From: Motacilla alba alba
Taxonomy: Eukaryota > Chordata > Aves > Passeriformes > Motacillidae
Length of the DNA: 64,000 nt
NCBI RefSeq assembly: GCF_015832195.1
Contig: NC_052033.1
Coordinates: forward strand, 2,046,001-2,110,000
Direction: 5' to 3'
The position numbers were made by a program, and so were the translations under genes. The notes under the pieces were generated by a model. That model was not told the origin of the DNA, did not search any database, and saw only the letters and a list, made by a program, of their open reading frames with translations. Below are positions 61,733 through 64,000 of the stretch, in pieces; within the stretch, counting starts at the first letter, position 1, and each line of letters starts with the position of its first letter.

Positions 61733-62448
61733 TATCTTTAGTTGGAAATGCAAGATGTGCTGGGGGTGTGCATTCTATTGCCATCTCTCAGAGCTGGGGC
61801 AGTTCTCTGCTGTGCATTGGGCAGTTTCCTTTATCTCTCCCACAGCCAATCCTCCCTCCAGGAGATCTCTGCTGTCCATGGCCACTGAGTGTCCCTGCAG
61901 GGCTGATCAAATTCCATCATCCCATGGGAGATGCTCTGCCCAGGGCAGGAGCCAAGCATTCCTACCTGGATACAATCTGAGCCTGGCAACAGCACAGCAG
62001 CCTTTGCCCACTGCATTCCCAGAGGAGCAGCTTTCTCCTGCCCTGCATTCCCAGAGGGAGAGCAGGCCCATCTCCAGCAGCCCTGGAGCTGCAGAGGAAA
62101 ACTCCCCCCTTGTGCAGGATCCCTGCTCCGGCAGAAGCACAGCTGGCCCTGCAGGAGGGCTGAGCCACCATGGAATGGCACTGCTGCCACCACCCTGACA
62201 CACAGGGGGTCAGCTTCTGTTCTGGCTCTGGCGGTGTTGTTTTGTATTACTGCATTTCTAGTTTAATATATTTTTAAAATGTTTTATTTTTTTCCTAGTA
62301 AAGAACTGTTATTCCTACTCCCGTATCTTTGCCTGAGAGCCTCTTAATTTCAAAATTATAATAATTCAGAGAGAGGGGGTTTGCATTTTCTGTTTCAAGG
62401 GAGGCTCCTGCCTTCCTTAGCAGACACCTGTCTGTGCAAACCATGACA
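61733..62448 (+). mobile_element. Solo LTR, ERVL-like family (copy E)
   Basis: A 716-bp copy starting TATCTTTAGTTGG (the family start, with G changed to A) and ending CCATGACA. CAGG stands immediately on both sides (61729-61732 and 62449-62452), the likely remnant of the 5-bp duplication. It shares the GGGAGAGCAGGCC variant with copy C and lies in the opposite orientation to it. It ends 1.2 kb upstream of exon 4. Confidence 0.85.
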
Positions 62449-62821
62449 CAGGAGAGGTGTTGGAGTGGGAGGGCTCATTCCTTGTCAAGCCTGGCAGGGC
62501 TCCATGGGTGATGGATGGAGTTTTCTTTGCCTTTTTCCAGCTTACACCAGGTTTTAATTGGCACCTGGCCTCTTTACAGGGCTCTGTTTTCCTGTTCACA
62601 CAACGTGTTCCTTAGATGAGTTCATTGGGGCTGTTCACCCAGGATGGTGTTGATTCCAGGTTTGATTCCATGGAAGCACGTGCGGCAATCCAAGCCGGTG
62701 GGACCTCAAGCCCTGGTGGAAGCTGCCTGTGGGCTGCAGTCCCCAGCTCAGCCCCAGCTCCCTGTCCCTGCACAGCCCTGGCTGCTGCTCCTTGCTGGGC
62801 TCCTGGAAATCCACTCACCTG

Positions 62822-63135
62822 AATCTCAGAATCGCTGAGGTTGGAAAACAACTCTGATAGCATCGAGTCCAACCATTAACCCAGCGCTGCCAAGCTCATC
62901 ACTAAACCCTGTCCCTAAGAACCTCATCTGGGTATTTTTGGGACACCTCCAGGGGTGATGATTCCACCGCTTCCCTGGGCAGGCTGTTCCAATGCCTGGC
63001 ATCACTTTCAGTGAAGGAATTTTTCCTGTTATCCAATGTAAACTTCCCTAGGTGCAGCTTGAGGCTGTTTTGTCTTGTCCTATTACTAGTTCCTCGGGAG
63101 GAGAAGCTGACCCCCACCTTTGGTGGATGGGCTGG
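62822..63135 (-). mobile_element. CR1 retroposon 3' fragment
   Basis: The series TCTCAGAATCGCTGAGGTTGG, CATCGAGTCCAACCATTAAC, CACTAAACCCTGTCCCTAAG and TTGAGGCTGTTTTGTCTTGT is the ordered 3' region of a CR1 read on the minus strand. It is a different subfamily from the 44.7/55.0 kb pair. Confidence 0.88.
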
Positions 63136-63637
63136 CTCAGCTCATCCACATGCCCTGTGTGTTTTTCATCACTCTGCTCCAAGCCCACGAACTTCCTCAG
63201 CCATCCTCAGTTTTACCTTCTTTTCTCTGTATTTTTATTCATTTTTATCCTTTTTTTCCCCCCCAGCACAGCTTCCTACTGCAGGACCAATTATCACAGC
63301 AGAAGATTTTCAAACAGCACATCTGAAACAAGAAAAAACATCTTTTTGCCAGTCTATTTAATATTTTTCCCGCATAAAATGCACAGGTGGATCCATGTTT
63401 AACAGCACACTTCAAAAAAATGGCAGAATATGTATAAAACACTGATTTAAATAGGTTTTCAATCAAACCTCCTGGAAGGCAGTGACTTCTTTGCCTGTTA
63501 AATGCTGCAGCAGGCAGTCCCGTGTTTCATCCTGGAGCTAAGTTCAATCTGCTGGGTATGGATTTCTCTTTGAGCACCTCTGAGTGTCACTACTGGGAGA
63601 CATCAAGTTCTCAGGGTTAATTTGGTTTCTTTCCCAG

Positions 63638-63750
63638 GTTCCAGCCAGCAGCTGGGTTGATGGAGAGGATCCAGGCCATAGCTCAGAACGTGTCGGACAT
63701 TGCAATAAAGGTGGATCAGATTCTCCGGAACAGCCTCCTGAATGGGAAAG
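63638..63750 (+). CDS. MGAT5B: MGAT5B coding exon 4 (stem region)
   Basis: The exon completes Arg109 and encodes residues 110-146 plus one base of codon 147. GLMERIQAIAQNVSDIA (115-131) and KVDQILRNSLLNGK (133-146) match the strongly conserved stem segment of MGAT5B. N126-V-S is a second glycosylation sequon. Isoleucine, leucine and valine spacing at 116-139 again suggests a helix, perhaps for dimer contact; that is inference. The acceptor is TTTCTTTCCCAG ending at 63637 and the donor is GTCAGT at 63751. The Gal/GlcNAc-transferase catalytic domain is encoded by later exons beyond the window, so the gene is cut here by the window edge, not broken. Confidence 0.95.
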
Positions 63751-64000
63751 GTCAGTGGTCCTGGGGGTCCCCGTGCTCCAAACCCCCTGTGTGTTGTGCT
63801 CTGCCCATGGGAAGGTCCAACCATGACGAATTGGGTAAAAGTAAAATTTGGTAAAAGTCCCAGAAATGGAGGCTGATCTTGAGGCTGCTTTCCTTGGGAA
63901 GCTCGTGCCTGTCAGGGGGACAAGTGGTGACAAATCTGAATGGCTGTCAGGAATAAATGCTGGAGAATTAAATGCAAAATTAAAGGTGAGGAGCAGTGCA
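63751..64000 (+). other. MGAT5B: Start of MGAT5B intron 4
   Basis: Begins with donor GTCAGT. Only 250 bp are present and they contain nothing notable. Confidence 0.9.

Larger units (their letters stand above)
50845..63637 (+). other. MGAT5B: MGAT5B intron 3 (12,793 bp)
   Basis: GT-AG intron, donor GTCAGT and acceptor TTCTTTCCCAG. It contains CR1 pieces at 51113-51187, 55024-55402 and 62822-63135, LTRs at 59898-60358 and 61733-62448, and a pentanucleotide repeat at 55811. Stretches 51190-55020, 55900-59890 and 60360-61730 show no gene. AT-rich unique blocks at 54440-54600 and 58640-59280 could be conserved non-coding DNA, which I cannot test here. Confidence 0.9.

Overview
The window is vertebrate nuclear DNA, almost certainly from a bird and most likely a passerine. 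The evidence is several truncated CR1 retroposons with the typical avian 3' ends, at least ten LTRs or LTR fragments of kinds I associate with songbird genomes, a GC-rich CpG-island promoter, and very long introns between short GT-AG exons. There is no bacterial-style gene packing, and most long open frames are chance frames in GC-rich or repetitive DNA. I cannot name the species.

The only protein-coding gene I can support is the 5' part of MGAT5B on the + strand. It encodes alpha-1,6-mannosylglycoprotein 6-beta-N-acetylglucosaminyltransferase B, also called GnT-Vb or GnT-IX. Four coding exons are visible: 23255-23322, 29626-29738, 50700-50844 and 63638-63750. They join in phase (68+113+145+113 nt) to give the first 146 codons plus one base: cytoplasmic tail, Golgi signal-anchor and N-terminal stem. 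The catalytic domain lies beyond the right edge.

Layout. 1-22.7 kb: 5' flank with no recognisable exon. It holds two ERVL-like LTRs in opposite orientation, a degraded ERV fragment, a CR1 interrupted by another LTR, an antisense LTR at 10.1-10.5 kb, and several tandem arrays (12.7, 15.9, 16.5, 17.5, 19.2, 19.7 and 20.5 kb). 22.7-23.7 kb: CpG island with Sp1-type boxes, a CTCF-like motif, two short upstream reading frames and the start codon. 23.3-29.6 kb: intron 1 with a 56-bp tandem array. 29.7-50.7 kb: intron 2, dense in LTRs, one of which starts within about 9-14 bp of the exon 2 splice donor. 50.8-63.6 kb: intron 3, with a CR1 that is a near-identical inverted copy of one in intron 2, so exon 3 sits between a matched inverted pair. 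63.75 kb to the end: start of intron 4.

I found no undescribed multi-gene system. The points most worth checking are regulatory or structural: the inverted CR1 pair around exon 3, the LTR touching the exon 2 donor, RE1/REST-like half sites carried by the LTR family in what is a brain-enriched gene in mammals, and a 430-bp minisatellite full of AGAACA half sites.
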